Below, piece after piece: positions 35,033-46,500 of a stretch of 64,000 bases of DNA. The notes under the pieces were generated by a model. The model did not search any database. It saw only the letters and a program-made list of their open reading frames with translations, and was not told the DNA's origin. How positions within the stretch are numbered: the stretch's first letter is position 1; each line of letters starts with the position of its first letter. A program made the position numbers and the translations under genes. Location of the stretch: positions 186,001-250,000 of the forward strand of contig JARVKI010000060.1 in assembly GCA_036674765.1 (NCBI GenBank). Direction: 5' to 3'. The DNA comes from Seiridium cupressi. Its lineage: Eukaryota; Ascomycota; Sordariomycetes; Amphisphaeriales; Sporocadaceae.

Positions 35033-37238
35033 ACAACAACTTCCTCCTCGCCCTTACAACGAATAACCGAAGGCGAACATGATGTCGCGCAACTCCCGGC
35101 CCAGCAACAGAAGGAAAACCAGGGAAGATGCCGTCTTCGATGAAGGCATTTGTATAAATTTTTCTTTGGGCACCCAAGCTCGGTTGTCCCGAGGGGCACA
35201 AGCAGCGGTGAAGTGGCATGTGGAGTTCCTGACAGTGTTCGCCATTCGATAGTCTCGACACATAGGCCACGGCATGGTCCTGCCATTTGCTGCCCGACCC
35301 ATATCTGGTGCCAATCACCCACCTGAGCCGTATCAAGACCCTTGCAAACGAGGCTTACCCAAGGGTCCTGATCGTCTTTGGGAGAGGGCCGTTGGTCCTT
35401 GGATCCGCCACGCTTGCCAATCCGGTGGTCCAAGGGATTTTTTTTTTGACGTCGTGGGAGCAGCGGCTGTCTTGAATGCAGGTTTGGCAGATGTCCGATG
35501 GCAGGGCGACATGGAGCGGGATGGCCCGAGTCCCACTTATTCACGCCTCAAGGGTTTCCACAAAAGCAAGATCATGAGGTCGGCCAGCGCGTTCGTACAC
35601 GCGACGTGTTGAGGACTATGCTAGCCTCTCATAACACACAACTTGATACTATACCTAGGTGGAGGAAGTTCGCCTCATTACCGTGCTTCTCGAAAGCCAC
35701 ACTCCTATTTCAGCCCTCTGGCAATTACCATACTGGATCCCCCAACGCAGACAGCAGTCTACTGCGCTGGTTGATTACCTCGAAGCACAGCGAGGTCCCA
35801 AACACACCAAGTAGTCCGGACTCTCAATAGTGAAGCGTTGATTTACGAGTGGTTTTGACAGGTATATCTTGTACAGCGCTTAAATGACTTGTACATGCCA
35901 AGCATACTCGCAACTACAACATGCCACATAGGAACACTTGACAGCGCACGTAACTATCCAAGAGAAGCAGGAATCATCATGGGCTACAGTATTTTAATAT
36001 AATTGATTTGTATTAAGTTTGTCTAATCGCTATTACTCCAACGCAAGCCATAGAACTAGCTGAAGCGCAGGCCTCATGGTTGCTACGCAAGGCGTACCTA
36101 CAGACGACACGATTAGTCAAATTGATCATAACCGGGGTTCCATGCTTATGAGGTAGAATTGGGCAGATAGATCAGGAAAAGATAGAACAATGGTGATGAG
36201 ATTAATCATGATCGCCGAGGCGAGTCATAAACAGCCTCTAAAATTTTCATCATGGTAAAAGAGAGATGGCGGAAATGAGGTGGGAGATTCGAACTTACAA
36301 TAACAATGGCTCGAGGTGCGTGCTGCCTGAAAGCTGAAGGAGAACGTGAGGTAGCCCCACCCATGCTTGACTTGGCGTCGCAACCAGTGATCGAGAAATG
36401 ATCTTGAACACTACTCTGGAGGTTATAGCGTCATCGGCAGGAGAAAGGCACGACACGGGGCGGCAGAAATTTGTGGGTGGACAAGATGCGGTCCAACAAC
36501 ACCATGAGCAGCATCACTCGCTCGCAGGCACGTGAATATGTTCCAGTCCGACAACCCGCGCCAGCAGGTAAACATCACAAGCAGCATTTCAAAAGGGTAT
36601 GTAACGACCGGCGGTAAGAGGCAACGTTCCTAAAGCTCCAGCTGTAACCGGAGCTCTCACATGCTTCCAAATCGGCGTCTAACAAAAAGATGTAAATGCT
36701 CTTGGGCACAAGATAGAGGAAGACTCGACTGAGTGCAACCGACGCCCGAAGGCGCCTGTCGCGCAAGCTCACCTACAATAAAGTGTGCTCATGGTACAAT
36801 AATATGAGAAAGGAAAGGAAAAATTCAAAAGTCGCGGTCCGCGTTTGCTAAGAAAAGGTAGGCCAGAGGTGGGGCGGGCGGTTGGATTTTCCGCCATCTG
36901 GCAGGGCAATGGACAGCTGCCGGACATATTTGGTGGAAGGCAGCCAGGGAATCGATAGGTAATCCAAGGCATAGGCATAAATGCCCGAGTCCACCCACGA
37001 ATACATTCAGGACTTGCTCTTTGTGGCTCTGTATCAGTTGCAGACCATCTTGCTAGCATCCTTGGTCTTCATGCTGACGTTTAGCCATGTAGAATCGAGC
37101 ATATTGCTATGGACCAATAATCTAGTGCTAGAGCGAGGAATCTCCGTGCATTGCTTTGCCTTGCCTCGTTTTGCCTCCTCACTTTTGTCCCAGGAACATG
37201 GCCAGCCGCGGACACCGCTTATATGTTCCTCGGAATGT
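35033..37238. other. Gene-poor region between membrane protein gene and MRE11
   Basis: This 2.2 kb lies upstream of the membrane protein gene and downstream of MRE11, both on the minus strand. Open frames in it (for example 35029-35544 -) show no motifs. A T10 run lies at 35438-35447. No gene is supported. Confidence 0.5.
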
Positions 37239-39606
37239 TCATCTCTTCCGAGTCACCTTCTTTGCAGGCATAGATTCAAAGGGATCTTCATCATCCGAGA
37301 TCTCATCATCACTGATCTCCACCGCTGCTTGGGATGCCTTTGGCTTTTGCGAGAAATTGAGCGTCGCCTGCTTCATCTTCGCCTGCGACTGCGAAGCAGC
37401 GCCTCTCGAGGGTTGTGACCTTGCCGGCTGTGTTCGAGTCGCAGCGGTAGCGCGTTTGGGTGGCGGCGCTGGCGGCTCGTCATCCATAATCACATCATCG
37501 TCCTCGCTGTCCTCCTCAAAAACGGGTTTTCGTCCACGTCCTTTCGCTGGTGCCTTTGCCGGAGGCTTCTTTGACGGGGCTTTGGCTGGAGCTGCGGATT
37601 TTGCAGCTGCAACTTTGCCTCTTCCCTTGGGCTTGGGGGCAGCTTCCTCCTCCTCCTCCTCCTCCTCCTCCTCTCTAAATTGGCCCATATCTTCGTCTTC
37701 ATCCTCATCCTCTTCGACAATCTGAGTAGTTTTCTTGGGTCGACCTCTGGCTCCCTTGACGGGCTGTGATTTCGCAACGGCGTCGTCCTCATATGTGATA
37801 ACCCCAGGCTGATCCTCCCAATGACCGTCCATATCTGAGTCCCAGTCAGCTGGCTTCGGCTTGATCTCGGCAGCCTTTCTCCGTTTGAGCAATCCTTGTT
37901 TAAATTGCTGGTCGAGCTTGGCTTGGTACTCTGCCATCACGCTGTGGATTTCGTCTTCATCGTTGTTGCCGAGGGTGAGCATCTGCTTGACTTGACCTGT
38001 GAGAGTGTCTCTAACGAACTCGTCCATGGCACGCTTATCATCATGCTTCACATATTGATTTACGGCATCAATGAATGGAGCCTGGGGTAGAATTTTAAGT
38101 GATTGGTGCTCAAGAAATTGGCCGACCAGCTCGTCGACCTTGATAGTCTCCTGGTCCACGTTCCCTGGTAGACCAGGTATGTCGATCGCCGTTATCTGCC
38201 CTATGGGAAGATTAGATGCAACAGTCACCGGGTCAAAACGATCACTTACTAGTTGCCGCTTTTTTCTTTCGGTAAAAATGTACCACGTCATTTGTGTTGG
38301 CAACCTTGCCAGCAAACCGATTTGAGAGTCGTTGAGGGTTCTCGACATCAAAGTGGCCGCCCTCCGAAGGAGTATACTCTACCTTCAAGCGTATCAGGGG
38401 CAGTGGTATTCGTTCCTTGGCATCTTTGGCATCTTCTTGGATTTCCAGCCATTCATCTTGGGCCTCCTTGATCATCTCCTCAACAACCGCCATCAGTCTT
38501 CTTGTTAGCTCTGTGCGATTATCTTTCTTGTGATCTAGACCTTCAAATCTCTCGTCGTCTGAAAGCTTGATCTCACGCGTGACGAACGGCCGCACAGTTT
38601 TGAGTCGATGCTTTTCGATCTGGAAATCTCTGCCGGAGACACTTAGGACGGCAACATGTTTCGGTACAGCCTCACTCGGAACCAGGGAAGTAGCAACCGA
38701 TGAACCAGGTTGTATTACATGGAAACCAGTCTGTGGGTTGCGTTGAGGGTCGAGAAGGCATTCGTGCTCGTGTCCCCATACCACCATGTCCAGCCAGTCA
38801 GGAAGCATTCCCTCGGGAAGGTAACTGGTCGGCGTATGGGCGGTGTGGTTTTGATGGACGGCCAGCAAGTTGAACCAATCACTTTTTTGCACATCTGGTC
38901 GAAACCACTTAACCCTGTGATCTCGGAAATTCCTGTACATGCGTTCGTCGCGTACATTACTTAGACCGTAGAGCGCCAGCTTTGTCTGGCCTTTCTGGAG
39001 AAGTATAGGTCTAGCCTGTGGGTTGTCGGCTTCGGGGACGCGGCCGAAATAGTTGACCAGACCAGCGACCTGAAGGATATCCAGAGGGCAGAAAGCGCCT
39101 TCTCCACTAGGGTCATCGTGGTTTCCGTGTATTGAGAAGACGGGGATGGAGATGTTGATGTCGGGATCTTCGTAGTTGACATGAGTGAAATGACCATCAA
39201 AGACCTCGCTAGCGTCGCTCAGAAATTGCAGCTCGCAAGGTTTCATGCCGAGACAATTCTTCCTAAGAGATCGCATCACCTTGAACATGGACTTTCTCGA
39301 AGGCTTGTTCTCGTGGAAGAGATCCCCGGCCAGCAGGACCATATCCACCTACATCATGGGCATCAGCTGTCAAGACTTTCCACGCAGAGTGACAGGGATT
39401 CCTACATCTTGCGTGCGAGCCAGGGTCATAATCTCATCGAATGTTTGCCAGCTGTCATCTTTTCTGATCGAATCCCGCTCCTCGTAGCCAACATGATTGT
39501 CGGTAGCGATGAGGACGCGGATGGTGTCCTCCTCTGGCAAAGCAGTCAGCCGCAGCTCAGAAACAAGGGCAGAGCCGTGTGAGAACATACCACTGAATTG
39601 TGACAT
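37239..39606 (-). CDS. MRE11: MRE11 double-strand break repair nuclease
   Basis: Four exons on the minus strand: 39606-39591, 39533-39406, 39348-38250 and 38200-37239, giving 734 aa. The first exon is only 16 nt (MSQFS plus one base). All introns are GT-AG; the last (49 nt) joins KKKAAT-RQITAIDIPG across two overlapping open frames. Phosphoesterase motifs are complete: D17 and H19 in ATDNHVGYEERD, GDLFHENKPS at 56-65, GNHD at 123-126, VHQNHTAHT and WGHEHEC. These bind the two Mn ions of the nuclease that works with Rad50 and Nbs1/Xrs2 in end resection and checkpoint signalling. The C-terminal ~250 residues are low complexity: a Glu10 run, Lys/Ala/Pro-rich DNA-binding-like stretches with RGR, and an acidic tail EISDDEISDDEDPF before KKVTRKR. 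Length suits fungal Mre11. Confidence 0.96.
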
Positions 39607-40499
39607 CGTGGCAGGGTCAGAAGATGTTTTTCTAGACAACTGCGAGTTCCGTCGCTACGAGAGAATTTATGTCAAGAAGTCAGAGCTTTCAAGTGTCACT
39701 TCCACCAAATTTCCATACTGAGAATGTTTGTCGGGCAGCAGGAGTGTTTTCGATTGTCGGACAAAGACATCGACGGGGTCCTGAGCGCGCAGGCATCCGA
39801 GCGCGCTAGTCCCCTGCCATTCGCGCAGTCACGTGCTGTCAATTAAACATTCAGGCAGGTAGTCAACTAGGTAACTAGGTACCTTACCTACGGCATATTG
39901 GCAACAACAGCATATGGCTTGGAAGGCGTTGAGGTCAGTTTCCGGAGCGACTTCGTCATCTTCGCTGCTTTTCCGGGAGTGCCGGTGTTCAAGTATAGCT
40001 CTTGTTTCTTCAGCACTGCTATTTGTGACAGATGCGCTACGGTACTGCTTCCAGTACTATATTATGATCGTGCTGAGGTGGCCGCCGTGGTACTACACGT
40101 CCAGAGGGAGTCTTCCAACAACAGCACATAAAGGTTCGCAGGCTTTCATTTCAAAGCAAGATTCAACTATATGTTGCTATGTAAAAGCAAGCTCGCCGAG
40201 CCTAATCATGTTATTGTATCACAATACCGGCGTAGACTGCGCTACGCCACCCTTCCAGGAAAAAAAAAATACATGCCAATCATTCTCGCTACTTCCATCC
40301 ACGGCTCATCTTGCAGATACCATGAAACAATCAAAACACCAGTGCCCGTACCCATCCCAAATAACCAGATGACGAAGTGCCTGAGCAGATGATAATGTGC
40401 CGCCGAAGATGCCGTGTGCCGCCGAAGATGCCGTGTGCCGCTTGATGTTACAAATGAAGTATGTGGTCAATCTTTCAATCCCCTCTCGGTCGCTCATTC
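39607..40499. promoter_or_regulatory. MRE11 promoter region with Tcp11 3' flank
   Basis: These 893 bp lie between the MRE11 start and the stop codon of the upstream minus-strand gene, so they contain that gene's 3' UTR and the MRE11 promoter. A 19-bp tandem repeat lies at the far end. No damage-response operator is claimed. Confidence 0.5.
40396..40441. repeat. Tandem repeat, 19-bp unit
   Basis: Two perfect copies of TGTGCCGCCGAAGATGCCG (40396-40414 and 40415-40433) followed by a partial third copy, in the 3' flank of the Tcp11-type gene. Confidence 0.85.
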
Positions 40500-43400
40500 T
40501 TAAGATGATGAGCTAGAGGCTGCCGCTTCCTTGTCGGCCTTTTCAGCAATGCTTTCCCACCAAACACCGTGTGCCTCTCGATCAATAGCGCCGACCCGAG
40601 CCAACTCATCCACTACTTCTCTGACCCTTTCCACAAACTCGGGCAGTCCAAGACCAGCAAGCTTCTCACCAGCTGCGCTAGTGGCCTTGACTTTCTCGCT
40701 GGCTGAGCCAGCTTGTAATCGCGCCAGAATATGTCCCCTGATGCGTGTTAGGAGTAAACGCAGCACAGGCTCTCTCGGCTCCGTATTATTGCGCCGTGCC
40801 TCGGAGCTAGCGGCCAAGAACTTTGTCACCAACGCACGGAGATGGGTTTTTGTAGCAGCAGGCATAGAGCGGCCGGCCTCCAGAGCTGCCATAATTCCAT
40901 CAATCGCAGTAGAATGCTCTAAAGGCTTCTCAGTATCATCCACAGCCTCAAGGACCAGCAAGAGGCGACCAGCTTCCGTCTTCCACGGCGCTCGAACATC
41001 GCGCTTGAGCATGTTCTTACATTGCAGCAGTATTGCGCCGGCGGTGACAACTCTCAATATTTGAGACCCAATGCGAGCGCGCCGCTTCGTATCAAGCTCA
41101 AGGGGCTCTGGCACAGTATCTGCCGCAGGGAATGGTTGAGTAAACTCGTCGAGCAGCATCTGCCAATAAATCTTATCCGGCGTAGGGCGCGATTTGGTCA
41201 GGTTCACACCTTCTGGGTCTCGACGGGCCGCCTCTTCATGTATCTTTGTGCGAGCCGCCTTCCAAGAAGCTTCGGCACGGATCAAGGATATTGAACCAGC
41301 CTCTACCTCCTCAGCAAAGCGCTTGGTCTCGTAAGACGAGGCATGCTCAATAAGATTCGGAGCTGCAACCTGCATCATGTAATTCGCATAATCGTACAGC
41401 ATGGTGTCGATAAAGGCAATGAGTGCCTCCAGCCGATCTACAACATGACCTTCTGTGAGCTTCTTCTCCACCAACTCTTTCACCTCCTCGTCTCGAACAG
41501 GGGCGCAGAGCTTTGGCAGTAGAGAGCCCATAGACGAGAAGAACTTCTCGATGGAGAAGCTACCAGCTATAAACTGGCGTTGTGCAACTTCGGTGTCCAG
41601 AATCTCGCCTATGAAGCTGTGCATCGGAGAACCCGGCTTGACAAGGTGCTGCAGTCTATCCTTGATGTATCTTGACATGACAATGAGGTAGTGAAATTCC
41701 TTCTCTTCGCTCTTTGGGCCTGACTTGAGATCCTGGAACATGGGATCCATGCGTAACTTGTGCTGCTCCCGAAAATGTTGGTATTCTATACGGTATTCTT
41801 TGTTGATTGCCAGCTCGTGGACTATTATCCGATTGTCTGGAAGAATAGGAGGGTACACTGGCTGTAATATGGTCCTCTTAGTCTCCATTTTGCTTTGAGG
41901 AGTGGGCGGCGGAGTAAGTGTTTGCAGTTGTGCCGAGACTGCATTCTCTGCAGTCACCTGATCCTTCGCCTCGTTTAGCGAGTCATCAGCAACTCGTGGC
42001 TTCGTATCGCCAGCGGGCTTCTTGGCGGCTCTAGCTTTCCGTGCTTCTCTCACGGCATCAAATATCATCTTCTTACCCTGCTGAGCGCCAGCAAGTCTCT
42101 TGATACGAACCATAAGCTGTAATTGGTTGTCCTTGATACTCTGGCGGTATGTTTCGGAGACGGCCTCTTCCGTGCTATCTTTGACCGTCTGTAGTATAGC
42201 GTCCAACTCAACAAACTGTAGAATCATAACTTCGATGAGGGCGTTTGAGTCTCGAGCTTTCCAGGCGATAAAAGCATTGTGGAACTTGGCGTACGCTTCA
42301 GGCAGAGCTTCTTGAAGAGCAGGCGGCGTCGTCCAATTGTTCAGCGAGGTCAGCCGAGACAAAATGTTCTCGAAGGAGATTAATAGATCGCGAGCCTTGC
42401 CCACTAAGTCCTGTAATTGTGGATTAGCCAGATCATCCCTCGGGATGGGTTGCCCTTGGATGGATCCAACCTGTTCCTGGTCTCCTTTATTGTCCTTGTT
42501 ACTGAGGACTTGAGTAGGATGCCCCAGAATAACAAACGCACTCAAAAAAGTGCGTATGGCCGCCATTTCCTCCACCGAGCCCTGCGCTCCTTCATGGAGG
42601 CCGCAAATACGTAACACGCGCGCTGCAGTCATGAGGACCTTCTCCTCAGCAAGCAATTCCACAACCTTTTCGAATGTAGTCTCCCTCACGCTGTCGATGG
42701 ATAACCCAAGATCCGCAAATTCTCGTACGGCTTTTCTCCTCAGCGTAGACCTCCACCACCATTGAACCCTGGAGGCAGCAGCATCTTCACTCAAGACGAT
42801 CGCCTCCTGTTCTTTAGCTTCAGGGATAGAATCGATACTCGGTTTTTTCGTGGTCAAACTTTGGCCACGGGACCGTTTGGCCGCATGCCGGCTGCGCAAC
42901 TCTTCTCTCCTTTTCTCGGCCTCGGCAAGACGCTCCTCCATCTGTAGCTTCAGCTTACGCAATGCTTGCTCCTTTTTCTCTCTCGTGCTCTCTGCCACGG
43001 CCTTGGCTCTCTTCACCTCTTCGGCGCAGGCAGCCACAATCTCCGCTAGCTTGGTTTCCCTAGCCTGCGCTGCTGCCAAAGCTCGCTCTTCCGAGTTGGA
43101 GTTCCTCTGGTGAGCGGCCTTGGCCATCGCTGCCCTGAGGCGGACTTTTTCAGCATGCGCTGCACGATCAGCTAGACGGGCTTTGCGGTCTTCAAGAATA
43201 GAAGCACGGCGCAGCTGCTGGGCGATGTATTTGCTCTGTGGATCGTCGCCACTGCGGCCACCGAAGCCGTGTGATGAGCGCGACTGCACTGAAGAGATAG
43301 AGTTCCGGCGCGAAGAAGCGGCCGAGTCTTTACGGCGGATCTGAGTAGGACGATAGAATCGCGCCGCAATGTGCGATGGTGGCGCATACTGTCTGCTTTC

Positions 43401-43523
43401 TCCCTCTTCTTCCAAAGGCAGCGCCAAGTCCATCTCGGGGTCTATCGCGGTCGGGGAAGGTGCGCCAACCGACTCTTCGATATTCCGAGCAGGGTCGGTC
43501 AGGTCTAGTGAGGCGCGTCGCAT
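40500..43523 (-). CDS. Tcp11/Sok1 family protein
   Basis: Single exon of 1007 aa from the ATG at 43523; the open frame runs further upstream to a TAA without another ATG. After a Ser-rich N-terminus with RRNSISSVQSRSS-like possible kinase sites, residues about 115-230 form a long charged coiled coil (repeated K/R/E/A pattern such as EEVKRAKAVAESTREKKEQA). The C-terminal two thirds match the Tcp11 family, with LPDNRIIVHELAINKEYRIE and VARRDPEGV-like helical blocks. Yeast Sok1, the family prototype, was found as a high-copy suppressor of protein kinase A loss, so a link to cAMP-PKA signalling is inferred from family only. No catalytic motif is expected or seen. It lies in tandem upstream of MRE11 with its own 3' flank. 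Confidence 0.88.
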   Translation of the reverse strand: MRRASLDLTDPARNIEESVGAPSPTAIDPEMDLALPLEEEGESRQYAPPSHIAARFYRPTQIRRKDSAASSRRNSISSVQSRSSHGFGGRSGDDPQSKYIAQQLRRASILEDRKARLADRAAHAEKVRLRAAMAKAAHQRNSNSEERALAAAQARETKLAEIVAACAEEVKRAKAVAESTREKKEQALRKLKLQMEERLAEAEKRREELRSRHAAKRSRGQSLTTKKPSIDSIPEAKEQEAIVLSEDAAASRVQWWWRSTLRRKAVREFADLGLSIDSVRETTFEKVVELLAEEKVLMTAARVLRICGLHEGAQGSVEEMAAIRTFLSAFVILGHPTQVLSNKDNKGDQEQVGSIQGQPIPRDDLANPQLQDLVGKARDLLISFENILSRLTSLNNWTTPPALQEALPEAYAKFHNAFIAWKARDSNALIEVMILQFVELDAILQTVKDSTEEAVSETYRQSIKDNQLQLMVRIKRLAGAQQGKKMIFDAVREARKARAAKKPAGDTKPRVADDSLNEAKDQVTAENAVSAQLQTLTPPPTPQSKMETKRTILQPVYPPILPDNRIIVHELAINKEYRIEYQHFREQHKLRMDPMFQDLKSGPKSEEKEFHYLIVMSRYIKDRLQHLVKPGSPMHSFIGEILDTEVAQRQFIAGSFSIEKFFSSMGSLLPKLCAPVRDEEVKELVEKKLTEGHVVDRLEALIAFIDTMLYDYANYMMQVAAPNLIEHASSYETKRFAEEVEAGSISLIRAEASWKAARTKIHEEAARRDPEGVNLTKSRPTPDKIYWQMLLDEFTQPFPAADTVPEPLELDTKRRARIGSQILRVVTAGAILLQCKNMLKRDVRAPWKTEAGRLLLVLEAVDDTEKPLEHSTAIDGIMAALEAGRSMPAATKTHLRALVTKFLAASSEARRNNTEPREPVLRLLLTRIRGHILARLQAGSASEKVKATSAAGEKLAGLGLPEFVERVREVVDELARVGAIDREAHGVWWESIAEKADKEAAASSSSS

Positions 43524-46500
43524 TGTGCCGGTTTGCGGAATAGTACTAGATGTATCGTTTGTATTGCGTCTTTGTCCGCTGAGGCCGGTCACAAAGGTCG
43601 ACGGGAATCTGGGTTGACAGGCTATTGTCGAAAACGGCGGGGTTTTGGAAACGTCATGAGATCCGACCGCTTAGACCAGGCGAGTCAGTTGTATATTGTA
43701 AATCCAAGATTGAAGTGTCTTGGTGGTATTCACAGAGTGAACGACTGGCGATCCCACGTGCCCTCGAAGGTTGGCGGGTTGCCTGTCTGACGCAATCCGG
43801 AGGCGCTGTAACCGCAAGCGGCCACACGTGGAACTGCTTAATAAGAATGCAAACGAGCGAAAGTTCTGGGCGTAAAGTTGGAAATGATGACCGCCGGCTT
43901 TGGAGAGTAGCGCAATTGGCTATGTCAACAGAACGAAGGCAGAAAGAAGAATCGCATTGAGAAGTGAAACCCAGACTCGGCAACGACGGTGACTCGGCGA
44001 TGAATCTGGTCCGACCAGATTGATAACAGCCGTTGAAGATCGAGAAGTAGAAGGTTGGAGCATTTGGGGTAAATGACGAAGATCTTCTGCATGTTCCAGC
44101 CCAAAACTGCCCGAGACCAGCGTGCTGAAACTCGAGCGGATCAGCGAGAAGCCCCCGCTAAAATTCCGAAAGCTATTTCAGGCATTCCCCCCATGATGTA
44201 CTACGTAGTAGGTTAGTGAGGTTTGAACCAGGTTTCTCGCACAGCTAAATCCAACGCTGGGCCACCAAGCGATCGTTGCTGATAAGCCGGATTGGCAGTG
44301 CAATGCGTATTGGATGTCACCTAAAAAGCTGAAACATTACCCGTAGAGCCTTTATTTAGATTAGTCATTTCCCATGTGATGCATTTGAATTAGCAACACC
44401 TTCATGAGTCTTCGGTAATAGCCTGCGAGAACCCTTCAATATCGGTCCCAGTGAGTGCGGTGGTCTTCTTTGATCACTTGAAAATAAGCCTGCATGTTTA
44501 CGCTAACTGGAACCAATAATTTCAGCTCACAATCGAGAGATAAGCCTAGTACCGTACATACTGTACTTTACTCCATCTATGACCGATCTATAGCATTGCG
44601 TGATGTGCGCTTTTCAATAACAACCGTGCTTTATATACAGTTTCCCGAACAAGTGACTGGCTTGTAAAGGAAAAGACTGATTGCCTTTTCCCTTTTTTCT
44701 TCTTTTTTTTTCCTTCTCGTTATAAACGTACGCAGCCTTAAGTGATACACAACAAAATGTAATGAGTTGGATGGTTCTTGCCTACTAACGATAGGATCTT
44801 CTCCCCATTTGAAAGCAGAAGTAGTACTACACTTTAGCAATTAGTATAAGACTCAATAGCATCGTATCAAGTATAATATATAATTAAATGGAAGGAGGAT
44901 GTTAATAATAGGTAAGAGAGCCCATAATAACAATGATGAGATAAAATCACATGCTAAGATTGGCATACAAGGTGACACCGCTCAACAAGATAATAGTAAC
45001 ATACCCACCCATTCATTTTACGGGATTCCTCGCAGATGAGTTTATTAAGTTGAGAAAGCTTCTTTTTGGGCAGCTGCATACCTTCTGACACATACACAGC
45101 CAAGTCGTTTGGCAGACTCCTCTATTAGCAAAGCCATACAGGAATGTCACCATGTCTACCATATTCGGCGCCTTTAACGCCCATTACCATTCATGAATGA
45201 GCTTGCCATTGGCGGATTCTATACGCAATTAGATGCGGCCATTGATTTACTACGTATTATGAGTCCTCCAGCCCACTACGAAAAGAAGGTGGGCTCTACA
45301 TGAATGCTCAAGCATCTCAACGCCGGCGAAAGAAAACCTGGCGTATATAGGTACGTAACTGAGGTACGGGCCATCGAGTGCTCTGGTATCTTTGAGGTTG
45401 CCTATTCTAGTAAACGCAATACTCCATAACCTGTTTCTGCCGATCAAAAAATCACATTCAAGAAATGAAATTTTTTGCTTCGACTGATTTGCTTGGGCAC
45501 AGTATGTACTCGGGACTGGCTCGGAATTGTAACGGCAAGGGCGTTCCAGCGAGTTTTCATATACGCTTTCATTGCATAAACCAGGATGCGAGGATTATTC
45601 TAACCTGTCATCTTTATACCGAGACCCACAACTCTAATGCCGGTAACATCTTAGACTTGAGGAAAAGTTTAGTAGTATCAGTGTCACATAATCCGGCAAC
45701 ATGCTTGACTTTCTATACTCATAGATATACTATGTGGACCCGACATTCTATGAAAAATTCACGCTCTACAGCGAGCATCTTTTTGCAGTTCTTGCGAACC
45801 CGAGAAACCGCTCAGAATTTGCCTTGATATCCTACGTTTCCGCAGACAACGTGCTTATATGGGATTTTCTGTCCATGGCGCCGACACCGGCGTAGGCCAT
45901 CATAATTACAGTTTGCTCATGTTCACTTGTTGACCGACGACTATCATCAATCATCTTGTTGCACACTGATCCTGTAGCTGAGGACAGGCAAACACAGGGT
46001 GTATCGACAATTGAGACATCCGCTTTCTTTCTGCATCATGACCTTCAGTTCTGAAACGCTGCTCTAATGTTGTTCCAGCAAGTGATTATGAATTAGCAAA
46101 TATACTCACGAGTTTCGGTGTATGTAACAAGTTTCTGTTTGTGTGGTAGTTCGGATCAGATCATTCGCTTACAGGCCGGGAGATGCAGGGCGCTTTGATG
46201 CTCCCTTACGCCCCATCGCTACCCGAAGATCTGGCCTAGGTATACGATTGGGGAATGGTCACCTACGTCTTAATCCAGGCCCGAAGTCGATGCTGCTACT
46301 TCCGACGGGAGTCCAAACCGCTTTCAGTCCGCTCTTGTACACATGCAGTTGCGATGACAGCTACAAGGCTGAACGACTTCAGCAGACAGCTTACTTTTAC
46401 ATGTCGGACGGTCTAGGCCGGCCTGTTTCTGGAACGGAAACGCGGCACGCACCAGCCTGCGGGAGCTAAACCCACGATACTGTCAAGGCGGCTCCGGCAA

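Noticed and set aside
35029..35544. 171-codon minus-strand frame upstream of the membrane protein
   Set aside because: It overlaps the true start region in another frame and shows no motif.
38242..38351. Overlapping frames in MRE11 that look like a frameshift or pseudogene
   Set aside because: A 49-nt GTAAGT-CATAG intron (38201-38249) with a CTAAT branch site joins the frames exactly, so the gene is intact.
44208..44275. tRNA-like sequence on the minus strand (TGGCCCAGCG and GGTTCAAAC boxes)
   Set aside because: Box A- and box B-like words are present, but the T-stem and acceptor stem do not pair, so it is not a tRNA gene that I can support.
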